NCBI GenBank assembly: GCA_902168105.1
Contig: CABHOY010000033.1
Span: forward strand, 1-64,000
Source: an uncultured Flavihumibacter sp.
GTDB lineage: Bacteria > Bacteroidota > Bacteroidia > Chitinophagales > Chitinophagaceae
Length of the DNA: 64,000 nucleotides
Reading direction: 5' to 3'
The notes beneath the pieces were generated by a model. It worked only from the letters and a program-made list of their open reading frames with translations. It ran no database searches and had not been told where the DNA came from. The translations under genes were made by a program, and so were the position numbers. Shown in pieces: positions 43,755-53,900 of this stretch (its first letter is position 1; each line of letters begins with the position of its first letter).

Positions 43755-46700
43755 TTATTGTGTGATGATGATCTTCCTTATCGCATTACCCAGCGGCGTT
43801 TCCAGCAGGAGCACATAAGTGCCTGCAGGCATATTCAGCTGGTAACCTATGTTGAACTGCTCCGCAGCGCTTTCCTTACGGTCATTCACCAGTTGATTGC
43901 TGATGATATTGAACAAGCGCAGACGTATATCTGCCGCTTTATCTAACGTTATACGCGCGGTGAATTGCCCGGTGTTAGGATTAGGTGATACTTCAAAGGA
44001 TGTAATGAACGGATCTTTTGCACCGCCTGGAGCCGGCATGGATTGTGATTCCAATACAACAATATCTTTCGTGAACACCTTTTCACAGTTGCCGATATAG
44101 GAGTGCAGCGTAATGCGATACACACCGGCATCCGCAAAGCGCAGCCCTGCCAGCAGCGGTGTGTTCTGCAACACGGTAATGTTCTTATTGTTAGGTATTT
44201 CCCATACGGTGCGCTCCGGCATAGGAGTGCTGATATTGATCAGTGATACTTCCTCATTACGGAACACCTGCGTGGTCATCACAAATTCAGCTGCTATATC
44301 TGTTTTCCGTTGTTCTATGTGGATGGTATCACGACCTATACAGCCTTTGCTGTCCGTGACACTTACCCAGTACTGGCCCGTCTTGCTCAGTGTAACCTGT
44401 GGCGTAGTTGCCTGGAAGGCCGGCTGGCCACCCCAGGTATAAGCAGCAACAGGATCTGCTATAGCGGCATTTACGGTGTAAGTCTGATCGGTACATAGGG
44501 TTTTGTCAGCTCCCAGTTGTATCTGCAACGGAGCCGGGTCGGGCAGATTAAATGTCTGTACGCGTTTGCAATTATTGGCATCCTGTATAGTGAGAGTGTA
44601 TTTACCCGCACACAGGTTTGTTATTCTGCCGGTAGTAGCGCCATTACTCCACTCATAGCGGTAAGGAGGAATGCCACCGCTAACCTGTGCGCTGATAGCG
44701 CCATTGCAGCTGCCCGCGCAGATAGGCGATGTAATAGCTGCATTGATCACAATGCCATTAGGTATAAATACATCGGCGTTGTTCTGGGCTTCACAACCAC
44801 GGGAATCAGTTACATATACCAGGTAAGATCCTTCAGGTAACTTGCTGATATTGGCGGTGGTTGCACCATTCGTCCATTCATAGCTATAAGGCCCGGTACC
44901 ACCGGTAACAGTAGTGTTTACCGCACCATCCTCTCCACTGGCACAGGTCACCGGTGTGGTGGTCAGGGCTACCTGCAGCAGGTTCGGCTCAACAAGCACG
45001 AATGGATCAGAAGTCTTATCAATATTGTTTGCGTCTGTAATAGTCACCTTATAAGTGCCGGTTGTTAAGCCGGTTGCCGATGGTGTCGTTTGACCGATAG
45101 CGTTATATACGGAACCATCCTTTTTATACCACACATAGCGGTAGGGCTGGGCGCCTATGATACGTACGCCTCCGTCGGCAGTAGCTTTCAGCACGCCATC
45201 AGCAGCTCCTTTACAGGACACATAACGCTGCTCTGAGATGGTCACCACTAATGGCGCCGGTTGTTCTAGTGTGATGTCAGCGATCAATGTACAACCCGCC
45301 ATATTAGGATCAGGGCCGGTGTACTGGGCATCTGTAATGGTAATGATATATTTACCAGCAGGTATATCGGAAAGCACGTTCTCATAACCATCAGCCACTA
45401 CCGTACCTGTACCATTACCCATTGGCGTACCGTCTGCCCGTTTCCAGCTAACATTATAACTGCCGTCAGCGTTAGCCGTACCACCTTTAAGCAGCACTTT
45501 GATACTACCGTCCGAGTAGCCGTAAGCGAGAGGCTGCGTTAATATCTGTTGTGGTATCTGTAGCGGAGCCGTTGGTTGTTCTACAGCTGAATCACCTGAT
45601 ATTGGACATCCATGATAGTCAGCGATATCTACAGTGTACGTACCGGCATGCAGACCCATATTATGCGCCGCCTGACTGCCATTGCTCCAGTTATACTGGT
45701 ATGGCGATGTACCACCGCTTACCAGCGCTTCCAATGCACCATTGCTGCCATCATAACAGGTGGCAGGAGTAGTGTTGAATAGTAGCTGTAACGGAGCCGG
45801 ATCTATCAGGTCAGTAGTATCCGACCATGTTATGATACCATTGGCATCTGTTGCTTTTACCTGGTACTGGCCGGCCGGCAGGCCGACAGCTGTCGAATCT
45901 GTTTGTCCGATAGGCACTGTCATGCCGTTCGCTATCTGGTACCATTCGTAGGTGTAATAAGGTTCGCTTCTAAATGGTACGCCACCGGTCACTATTGCCG
46001 TGAGGGTGCCATCAATCTTACCGGTACAGCTAATGCTGTCCGCGATCTGTATATTGGCCACTAAGAGTGGTGGTTGTGTCAGTTTAAATGTATTGACGAA
46101 CAAACATCCGTTCCTGCTGTTTGTAGCAGCAGCGTTATAGTTGGCGTCTGTAACTGTCAGCGTATAATCGCCGTCAGGCTGGTTGCTGATGGTCGTGGTA
46201 TATATTCCATTGCCATCTACCGTGCTGACGTGTGTTAGTATGGTACCGTCCGACTTCTTCCATTCGATGTTATAAGAGCCATCTGCATTAGGAGTACCTC
46301 CTTTAAGGTGTACGGTAATGCTACCATCTGAATAGCCGAATGCCTTAGGCTCTGTGATGGAACTTGCGTCTAACACAAGCGGCGCATCAGGTTGTTTAAC
46401 AGTGAAGCTTATTTCCTCATCTCCCGTAGCTGTTTTGCCCGGACACCCGTTCTGGTCGTTTACTTTTAGCAGATAATCTCCCAGGGCCAGGCCTGTCATG
46501 ATATTCTGGTTGAACGGCAGCGTGAGGTAATCAATATCCGCAGTGCTTTTATACGAGGCTACATAGCCACCTGCACCCCCACTGATGTTAAGGCTGATGC
46601 CGCCATCATTACCTCCATAACATTTTACATCGATAGGTGCGGGTGTGGAGAAGACCACCGGTGTAGGTTCTTCCAGCTGGAAGTCAAATGTGCTTGCGTC

Positions 46701-48101
46701 ACTGTAAGTCCTGTCGCCATGAAAAGCTCCGGTAACCTTTACCTGGTAGTTGCTGGCGGAAATATCGTTTGTTGGCCAGGTATAAGTATTCCCTGGTCCC
46801 ATGGTAACATCTGTCTGATTAGGTAAAGTGCCTCCGGTAGGATGTTGCAGGTCCTTAACTTCTACGTCTAGTGTTTCTCCTGTATACAGTTCTCTGTCAA
46901 ATTGAAGTGTAAAACCGCCGTCATTAGCGCCGTTACACGAGATCTTTTTAGGAATGATACCCGTGATCCTCGGCGATTGTAGTCTGTAGTCTAATGTGAT
47001 CATGCCGGATTCCCGGTCCGGAGCACAGGAGGGCACCATTTTAAACCGTATCATTCTGGTGAGGTCCCGCATCCAGTTAGCGCCAAAAAGGCTTTTGCCC
47101 GATATCTGTACGGGGTTAACGTTGCTGGCAAAAGGCTGCCAGACGCCATTTATATCCTCGTAATACCAGTTGTATTGAGAGGTGGGTATGCCTGAAGTGC
47201 CTCTAAGGCCGATGAGGTCATCAGTAGGTAGTATATTGGGACTCGTTCCCTCGTATATTATATTGTTGTCGACCTGTCTATAGGTCACGTGGATTTTGCT
47301 GCTCGGGTCCATCGGCGAGACAAACGGATTATTAATATCCCCGGTAAAGTCCTGCCCCGTATGACTGACATTGAAGGTCTCCGACCGCACTACATTGCCC
47401 CAGAGGCCACCTCGAACCCATGTACTGTTAACTTCTATGGATGCTATTTTTTTTGGGGAGCTGTGTATGACGCTGCCTGTCCGGTTGATGACTTCCCAGG
47501 CGGCGGGAAGCGCAGTCGATATAAACTCGAATAGCCTCGTGTCCTCTGTGCCATCTGTATAATGAGCAGTCACGTAATAGTTTAGCTGCAGACTGGAGGG
47601 ATATACTTCCGTTGTCTGGACCTGTAATTCATATACCTTGGACACAGGTTTAATGTCTATAAACAGAGTAGACGTAGGGTCATAGCCTGCAAATAAATTA
47701 CCAACCCTGGTGCTAAAACAGGTACGATCGCCAGGCGGGAACATGTAATCTCTTTCTTCTGAAGCCTCGGTCTTGCAGGTGGAGATTTTCCGCTTGCCAT
47801 ATATTGCAATCCCTATTACCGGATTGTCCGCTGTAAAGGTGATCGTCTTGGGGGAAATATACCACACCTCGCCATCTCTGAGACCGTCCAGCGATCCGGA
47901 TGAGATAAGCCTTGAACCGCCGTACTGCATAAAGGCATATACTTCATAGAGACTGCCGCAGCTTGCCGTATTATTATCGCCCATGATGTCGCATTTCACG
48001 GTCAGTTCATACAACGCCGGGTTCTGCGCGGCCATCCTGTTGGTAAACACCAGCAAGGGAAGGCATAACAATAATAGGGCTCTTTTTATCATAGGTTGCA
48101 T
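43755..48101 (-). CDS. Giant SprB-repeat surface protein with T9SS type A sorting domain
   Basis: A 1448-aa exported protein. The signal peptide ends M-A-A-Q. Residues about 25-200 are an N-terminal domain also found in the chimeric gene upstream. From about 380 on, SprB-type repeats follow (S-C-K-G-x-x-D-G-x-x-x-x-x-x-x-G-G-x-x-P-Y and related), including a higher-order duplication of three repeat modules (about 580-860 and 860-1140). A PKD/Ig-like piece comes next, and the last 80 residues are a T9SS type A sorting domain (F-E-V-S-P-N-P-N-T-G-Q-F, then A-G-T-Y-V-L-L-L-E-T). SprB itself is the mobile gliding adhesin of Flavobacterium; this protein is probably a secreted surface adhesin or scaffold exported by the type IX machine. 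Confidence 0.9.
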   Translation of the reverse strand: MQPMIKRALLLLCLPLLVFTNRMAAQNPALYELTVKCDIMGDNNTASCGSLYEVYAFMQYGGSRLISSGSLDGLRDGEVWYISPKTITFTADNPVIGIAIYGKRKISTCKTEASEERDYMFPPGDRTCFSTRVGNLFAGYDPTSTLFIDIKPVSKVYELQVQTTEVYPSSLQLNYYVTAHYTDGTEDTRLFEFISTALPAAWEVINRTGSVIHSSPKKIASIEVNSTWVRGGLWGNVVRSETFNVSHTGQDFTGDINNPFVSPMDPSSKIHVTYRQVDNNIIYEGTSPNILPTDDLIGLRGTSGIPTSQYNWYYEDINGVWQPFASNVNPVQISGKSLFGANWMRDLTRMIRFKMVPSCAPDRESGMITLDYRLQSPRITGIIPKKISCNGANDGGFTLQFDRELYTGETLDVEVKDLQHPTGGTLPNQTDVTMGPGNTYTWPTNDISASNYQVKVTGAFHGDRTYSDASTFDFQLEEPTPVVFSTPAPIDVKCYGGNDGGISLNISGGAGGYVASYKSTADIDYLTLPFNQNIMTGLALGDYLLKVNDQNGCPGKTATGDEEISFTVKQPDAPLVLDASSITEPKAFGYSDGSITVHLKGGTPNADGSYNIEWKKSDGTILTHVSTVDGNGIYTTTISNQPDGDYTLTVTDANYNAAATNSRNGCLFVNTFKLTQPPLLVANIQIADSISCTGKIDGTLTAIVTGGVPFRSEPYYTYEWYQIANGMTVPIGQTDSTAVGLPAGQYQVKATDANGIITWSDTTDLIDPAPLQLLFNTTPATCYDGSNGALEALVSGGTSPYQYNWSNGSQAAHNMGLHAGTYTVDIADYHGCPISGDSAVEQPTAPLQIPQQILTQPLAYGYSDGSIKVLLKGGTANADGSYNVSWKRADGTPMGNGTGTVVADGYENVLSDIPAGKYIITITDAQYTGPDPNMAGCTLIADITLEQPAPLVVTISEQRYVSCKGAADGVLKATADGGVRIIGAQPYRYVWYKKDGSVYNAIGQTTPSATGLTTGTYKVTITDANNIDKTSDPFVLVEPNLLQVALTTTPVTCASGEDGAVNTTVTGGTGPYSYEWTNGATTANISKLPEGSYLVYVTDSRGCEAQNNADVFIPNGIVINAAITSPICAGSCNGAISAQVSGGIPPYRYEWSNGATTGRITNLCAGKYTLTIQDANNCKRVQTFNLPDPAPLQIQLGADKTLCTDQTYTVNAAIADPVAAYTWGGQPAFQATTPQVTLSKTGQYWVSVTDSKGCIGRDTIHIEQRKTDIAAEFVMTTQVFRNEEVSLINISTPMPERTVWEIPNNKNITVLQNTPLLAGLRFADAGVYRITLHSYIGNCEKVFTKDIVVLESQSMPAPGGAKDPFITSFEVSPNPNTGQFTARITLDKAADIRLRLFNIISNQLVNDRKESAAEQFNIGYQLNMPAGTYVLLLETPLGNAIRKIIITQ

Positions 48102-48176
48102 AAGTAAAAAGTATGCAGGTATTAATAACTTGTTTTAACTTATTTGAACGGACCACTTAAGCCTGGCTTAGTTAAT

Positions 48177-48209
48177 TATTCCGAAGGAAGTGCTTTCTTC
48201 CTCCGGAAT
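48177..48209 (-). other. Hairpin inserted in the duplicated junction
   Basis: Arms TTCCGAAGGAAG and CTTCCTCCGGAA pair with one mismatch around a six-base loop. It lies between the chimeric gene and the SprB gene and is absent from the equivalent spot near 48888. It may weaken read-through between the duplicated halves. Confidence 0.5.
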
Positions 48210-48262
48210 AGTACTCAGACCGTTTTTGTTCACGGCGTGTAAGCAGTATCGATCTTCGGCAA

Positions 48263-48826
48263 TCAGTCTGCAATCGTCTTTACAATTACCGAAACTGCCT
48301 TCGGGATACTTTGTTGCATAACAATGGGATATGCTTCCGTTGTCTGGTTCTGCAATGCATATCCTGTAGCCACAGGTTTAATGTTGATATGCATATTAGA
48401 CTCCGCATGGTAGCCGGCAAATAAACCACCAACGTTAACATCTAACAAGGTAAGATCGCCCGCCGGGAAGAGGTAATCTGTTTCGGCTGAAGCAGCGGTC
48501 TTACTACAGCTGCTTTTCCGCTTGCCATATGTTGCAATGCCTATTACTCGATTGTCCGCGGTAAAGGTGATTGTCTGGGCAGGAAAATACCATACCTCAC
48601 CATTTGTGATACCATCCAGCGATCCGGAGGCGATAAGGCTTGAACCGCCATTCTGCATAAGGGCATATACCTCATAAAGGCTACCGCAGGTTGAAGTGCC
48701 GAAGCCCATGATGGAATACTCCACGGTCAGTTCGTACGCCGCCGGGTTCTGTGCGGACAGTCTGCTTGTAAACGCCAGCAGGGGAAGGAATAACAACAAC
48801 AGGGCTTTTTGTGTCATGGTTCTCAT
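48263..48826 (-). CDS. Chimeric duplicate: SprB-gene N-terminus joined to FN3-gene 3' end
   Basis: A 187-aa exported protein (signal peptide ending L-S-A-Q). Residues 1-165 are about two-thirds identical to the first 170 residues of the SprB-repeat protein encoded next (shared C-G-S-L-Y-E-V-Y-A, S-G-S-L-D-G, I-T-F-T-A-D-N). The last codons (V-S-V-I-V-K-T-I-A-D) match the 3' part of the FN3 gene just upstream (A-N-V-K-T-I-V-D), after which the reading frame stops early; the next bases still encode a decayed A-V-N-K-N-G-L-S. It arose by tandem duplication. It still has an intact frame and signal peptide, so it may be expressed. Confidence 0.8.
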   Translation of the reverse strand: MRTMTQKALLLLFLPLLAFTSRLSAQNPAAYELTVEYSIMGFGTSTCGSLYEVYALMQNGGSSLIASGSLDGITNGEVWYFPAQTITFTADNRVIGIATYGKRKSSCSKTAASAETDYLFPAGDLTLLDVNVGGLFAGYHAESNMHINIKPVATGYALQNQTTEAYPIVMQQSIPKAVSVIVKTIAD

Positions 48827-48846
48827 AAGTAAATCGTATTTAGGTA

Positions 48847-50937
48847 TTAATAACTCGTTTTAACTTTTTTAAGCGGGCCGCTTAAGCCGTTTTTGTTTAC
48901 AGCTCGTACGCCATACTCATAAACAGTATTGATCTTCAGGGATTCATCTACAATCGTTTTTACGTTTGCAGGAACTACCTTCCAGAGGCTCAGCGGCTGA
49001 CCGCCAGCGCCTTTGTACAACTGGTATTCGTTGATACCGGTGTTACTGTCTTTCCAGGATAGTTCAATGTAACGTTGCTCCCGGTTCACATAAGCATTCA
49101 CCGTTTTAATGCTGATAGCGTTCGGATCAGAAGGTACTGTGACAGTAATAGGCTGGGTAGGCGGCGACTCAAGGCCGCTGCTGTCCTTCGCCATCATGAT
49201 ATAAGTATAGGTCTGTCCGCCTTCAATCAATTGGTCTGCGTAATATTGGGTGCCGTCAACGAACGTCTGGAGCAATAGCCACTTTTGACTGCTGTCTGCA
49301 CGGTTCTTCCGGTACAGCAGGTGCGCGGCTACATCTTCATCTCCACTGTTCACCCACGATAATTGTACCTGGCCGTCTGCTACTTTATAAGCACTGAACA
49401 CCGGTGACGTAGGTGGAATGATATCCGGTTTCTTCAATTCAAGAATAGCAGAATAATCAGATTGATTATAACGTTTATCCAATGCCGCTACCGCATAGTA
49501 CACTTTACGGTTCAGGAATTTTATAGGAATAGTGTCTTTGTAAACAGTCGTCCTATAAATAGAATCCACCAGCGGAGACAACTCTTCATGCAATCTGCCG
49601 GCGCGGAATACTTTATACCCCTGCATATCCTTTTCAGTATTTGCTTTCCAGGTCAGCGTTACCACGCCATTGCTGTCCACAGTACCTGCAAGTCCTACAG
49701 GCGGTGCAGGCGGAGTAGAGTCTACCGGTTGTACCAACACAGGGAAGGAGGTTGTCGATTCGCCTTCTTTGGCAATAGCCGTAATGGTAAAATAGTTCGA
49801 TGGAAATAGCTGATCGTATTGCAGGCTGCGCTGATCAGGAGCAATGTTGGTCAGTACTGTTTTGTATGGACCGTTTTCAGTTGTTGCCTGGTTCAATGCG
49901 AAACCTTTAATGACTGTATTACCTGCTTTTTCAAAGTCCCAGGTAAGCGTCATTTTTCCCTGTTCAGAGACATTACGGCTGCGGATGTTCGGCACATATA
50001 TCAGTATTTGTCTGCCTTTACCAATAGTAGCCGCAGAAGGAGGACCTTTTTCGCCGAATGCTGAAATGCCTCGTACCCTGAACTGATAAACAGTATTGTT
50101 ATCCTCCAGCGAGTCAATAAAATACATACGGGGAGAAGGCCTGTTATCTTTCTCATTGATGTTGGTCACTGGCAGTGAACGGGCCGGCTCAAAGGTCTTA
50201 CCGCCGTCTTTGGAACGTTCTACTATCCACGAAGTATAGTAGTGTTTCAACACGCTGTAGTCCCAGCTGAGTGCTACCTGTTTATCGCCAAATACAGCCC
50301 CTACATCACCCGGTACCGGTAACGGTGCATAATCCTGGATGCCGATGAATGCACCTCCCGTATCGGCCGCTAAACGCTCTTTTGGCGCCAGTGACGTAAC
50401 ACGGTAGAGGTATTTTTCATTGGGACGGGCTTCTTTATCTTCCCAGCCCCAGCCAGCCATTACAGCAGCTTCGAAACTATTGTCTGCCGCATAAAGGGAC
50501 AGTGAAAAACGCTGTTCCTGCTCGGCCGATTGTGCCATGATACTTGCAATACCGTTGCCGCCACCGCCTACTTCGAAATCCTTACCATATAATGCCTGTG
50601 CGATGATGGCTGCATATTGGTCACGCTGCGCAATATTCTCCCATTCGTTTAACGGCTTGGGGCGCAGCGGCTGTGTATTCAATACTTTAGTCTCCGGGGT
50701 TGGCAATAGCTTGCCATCACGGGTAACGGTATAACGGGTAAGCTGAAAACCATATTGATTACCGAGCTTCCAGGCACGGGAAGTGGTCATGCCCCAGCGC
50801 AGCAATATGCTGTGCTGGCGGGCATTGGCGGTAACCGCTATCCTGGCGCTGTCTCTATGCTGCGCGCGCAACGGCGATACAGCGGTAAAGCATATAAGTA
50901 TAAGCAGTATAGTAGATAACCTGCGCATTGTATACAT
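48847..50937 (-). CDS. Fibronectin type III repeat protein
   Basis: A 696-aa exported protein (signal peptide ending P-L-R-A-Q). An N-terminal beta/helical domain of about 200 residues is followed by about five FN3 domains (for example V-A-L-S-W-D-Y, M-T-L-T-W-D-F, V-T-L-T-W-K-A-N, V-Q-L-S-W-V-N-S, I-E-L-S-W-K-D). The Y-x-Y-x-V-x-A-x-x strands close each domain. It has no T9SS sorting domain. Its ATG overlaps the stop of the 1558-aa gene (TAATG), so their translation is coupled. It is likely a structural component of the surface assembly. Confidence 0.85.
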   Translation of the reverse strand: MYTMRRLSTILLILICFTAVSPLRAQHRDSARIAVTANARQHSILLRWGMTTSRAWKLGNQYGFQLTRYTVTRDGKLLPTPETKVLNTQPLRPKPLNEWENIAQRDQYAAIIAQALYGKDFEVGGGGNGIASIMAQSAEQEQRFSLSLYAADNSFEAAVMAGWGWEDKEARPNEKYLYRVTSLAPKERLAADTGGAFIGIQDYAPLPVPGDVGAVFGDKQVALSWDYSVLKHYYTSWIVERSKDGGKTFEPARSLPVTNINEKDNRPSPRMYFIDSLEDNNTVYQFRVRGISAFGEKGPPSAATIGKGRQILIYVPNIRSRNVSEQGKMTLTWDFEKAGNTVIKGFALNQATTENGPYKTVLTNIAPDQRSLQYDQLFPSNYFTITAIAKEGESTTSFPVLVQPVDSTPPAPPVGLAGTVDSNGVVTLTWKANTEKDMQGYKVFRAGRLHEELSPLVDSIYRTTVYKDTIPIKFLNRKVYYAVAALDKRYNQSDYSAILELKKPDIIPPTSPVFSAYKVADGQVQLSWVNSGDEDVAAHLLYRKNRADSSQKWLLLQTFVDGTQYYADQLIEGGQTYTYIMMAKDSSGLESPPTQPITVTVPSDPNAISIKTVNAYVNREQRYIELSWKDSNTGINEYQLYKGAGGQPLSLWKVVPANVKTIVDESLKINTVYEYGVRAVNKNGLSGPLKKVKTSY

Positions 50938-53900
50938 TAGAAGCCGGTTGTTTTAAATGGATTATGATAATTGAATACAGCACTGCTGGTTTTAGTCCCG
51001 TCAGGCAGTACATATTGGTATTTCACTTTATAAGCACCGTACCGTATGAATGGGAAATGTCCGTTTATCAGGTAGTCATATTTTGCAGCCTCCTCGGTTC
51101 CCATATACCTGTTCGTTACATTGTATTGCAGCTCTTTGTAGTCCTCATTGTATATCTGCGGCAGATTGTAGAGATACGGCAACCTTGACTTGATCCAGCT
51201 GGTCACTTTACCGGTAGATGCTTCCGCCAGGTAAGTCGGCATCACTATAAACGCTTTGCTTGGCGTTATTCCTAATTCGTCCGTGTTACGTTTGGTAATG
51301 AATACTTCGTTATTGATAGGATAGTTGGAATACAACAGCGGGTTGATGTCACTTGTATAATATGCATCATCCATCACCGCTTCCACATTCACCATCGGTT
51401 TGTAACCGGAGTAATTGGTACCGGTCATTTCCACTACCTCAAAGCCTTCATAGTCTCCTACGTCGGCCAACAGGCGCACTACGTCAGTGGATACAGTTTC
51501 TCCCACGCCGTCTTTCAAACGCAGCGACTGCATCTTCTCACCGAACGTATTGAACTTGCTGGTGCGGAAACTATAGTGTAGCAATGATTTGGCTACGTCG
51601 CCTCTGGAAACTGTCTGCGCCTGGTTATTAGCTACAGAATAGCCGCCGTCTTCGCCAGCGTCCTGCTGTTGCTGGTAGGCCACCACCTCATCGGTGCTTT
51701 GTGCACCCGGAGGGACCGCAACAACGTCAAACTGGTACGCCGTATTAGCTTTCAGTCCCGTTGGTGTGAAATGAATGATTTGTGACGCCTCGTCGTAAGT
51801 CATATCCACTTTAGTGGTCTGCCCGGCAGCGTCTTTGAAATTGATCGCATACTGCCATTTAGCGTCGAACAGATAACCCTGTCCCGTACTCAGGTTGATG
51901 GTACCTTTGTCTGATTCGTCTTTATAGTAGTATTGCTGATTCACTACCGGGTACGCATAGGCAATATTCTGCATCGGTATGTAATCCGGTGCCGTACCTG
52001 TAGTGAAGGTCACAGATTCGCTCTCTTCGCCGGGTTTGCCATCTACATAAGCTGTTTGCCAGGTCCCGTTGTTCTGTCGCTGTTCGAAGGTCACCTTCAC
52101 TGTGGCGGTCAGTTGTTTTTTAGATGGCAGTACCTCTTTTGAGTAGAAGGACACACCATCATTGTTGCTGTTCCATTCCAGGCGGCCAGGTATCACCGTA
52201 CCATTATCCATTACCGTAAAGGATGCCAGTCTTGTACGGTAGGTCTTCGTGCCGTTATCATCATCTACATCGAACTGCTGACCTATACGCATGTTAAAGG
52301 CGGCCTGCGGTGCAGTGAATACATCTACCGCATCGGCATTAGTAGCCGGTTTTATGTCAGAGATGATCTTCACATCTACAGGACTGTTACCGTTCATTAC
52401 GATCTCACACTCTTCACCGATCACCACCTTCATTCGCATATTACCTTTTACAAGTCCGTTCAGTACACTGAATTTAACAGCCATATATCCTCTCACCCAC
52501 GTAGGGTTGGGCAGCTTGGCCTGCATCAGCATGGCCGCTGCGCCGGATATGAGCGGTACACGGGCCTTAATGAATTTCAGATTTACTTTCACCCCTAATT
52601 CTCCCTGCAGGTACACATATGCCTGACCGTTAGCATACCATCCGTCTATACCTATCTTCTCACTGCTACCCACGCAATGTGCATCACCATAGTCTTTCAG
52701 CATGATATCGAAACCAAGTCCCGCTTTAAAGTTGGCATACAGTATCAGGAAACTGATATCGCCCGTTTCCACGGCAAGGCTGGCGCCGAATGCAAAACCA
52801 CGGCCTTCGCCCAGTGCATTGGCGTCACGCATGTAATCCAGTTCCTGTATGTCTACGCCGAGGATGTCAGCTACTTCTTGCGGAGGAGGAGGGGAGCCAG
52901 GTATCTTGTCGCCCACCATCAGGTAGTTGCCCGATTTGATGGAAAGACCACCTATGGAGAACTTCATACCTAAACGGTTTGTAGGCGTACCCATATGCAG
53001 GTACCACTCACTGGGCGATATATGAAGCACGGCCCAGCCTGCGCGGTTGTCGCTGGAAATACCTGTCAGCATACCATTAGCCACATTCACAAACATATCA
53101 AAGTTGCCATGCAGGGTAGAAGTTGTAAAGTCATATTGTATGCCCACATAGGCAGTGACGCCCACTTCTGCGGCCAGGTTCTGGTCGCCCGACAGTAGTG
53201 CCGCTGCTGAAGATGGATCGGAGACTTTCAGCTCCTCCAGCTTCTGACCGGCGTCCCCAAGTTTGGCAATAGCTTTCTGTTCTTCTGCCTGTAGTTTTGC
53301 AAACTGTTTAGCGATTTTCCCTGTAATGTTACCCATCGGTACCGTGGCCAGTATTTTAGCATAGCCATACAGTCCCATGAAATTGACACCACCAGTGCGG
53401 TTAAATGCTACTTCAAATGATACTTCCCCGTGCACTACCTTGTCCTCAACCATATCAAACAGCACAGCGGCTTTAATGCCCAGGCCTGCAGTGGAATCCG
53501 GTACGTACTTCACACCCGTTGGGGAAGCAATAGTGTCGATACCTTCTTTCTTCATCCGGTAATAGGCGCCACCACCAAAGCCTGATATTTTCAAAGGCGG
53601 AGCTACTGCGATGCCAGGCTTGAATTCAGCCTTGCCATCTACATACCAGTAACGGAAGTCCTTGGCGCCGAACATGGCACGGGTCTTTATCTTTATTTTC
53701 CCCTTCATGAAACTCGCGTTCACCTCACCGCTGATAGCATCTCCATATACGGCGTCATCATCATATACCTTCAGTAAACCGGATATGGACATCGCCTCGC
53801 TCAGGTCGGCATGCACTGAAATGGAGTCCAGTTTTATTTTCTTGAACTCCCAGGTTTGCAAACCTTTACTTTGATCAAAACCTCCTACGAGGGCTAGCCT

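Larger units (their letters stand above)
47600..49020. repeat. Head-to-tail tandem duplication, unit about 725 bp
   Basis: Segment about 47600-48310 repeats as about 48322-49035. The SprB-gene ATG region (48101) matches 48826, the intergenic stretch 48118-48163 matches 48842-48888, and 48215-48300 matches the end of the FN3 gene (48885-48980). All offsets are 724-725 bases before small indels. The event produced the chimeric gene at 48263-48826. One insertion, a hairpin at 48177-48209, distinguishes the lower copy. Confidence 0.85.

Noticed and set aside
43755-48101. Repeated units considered as a CRISPR-like or tandem DNA array
   Set aside because: The repeats are protein repeats (SprB type) with diverged DNA and no constant spacer/repeat lengths.
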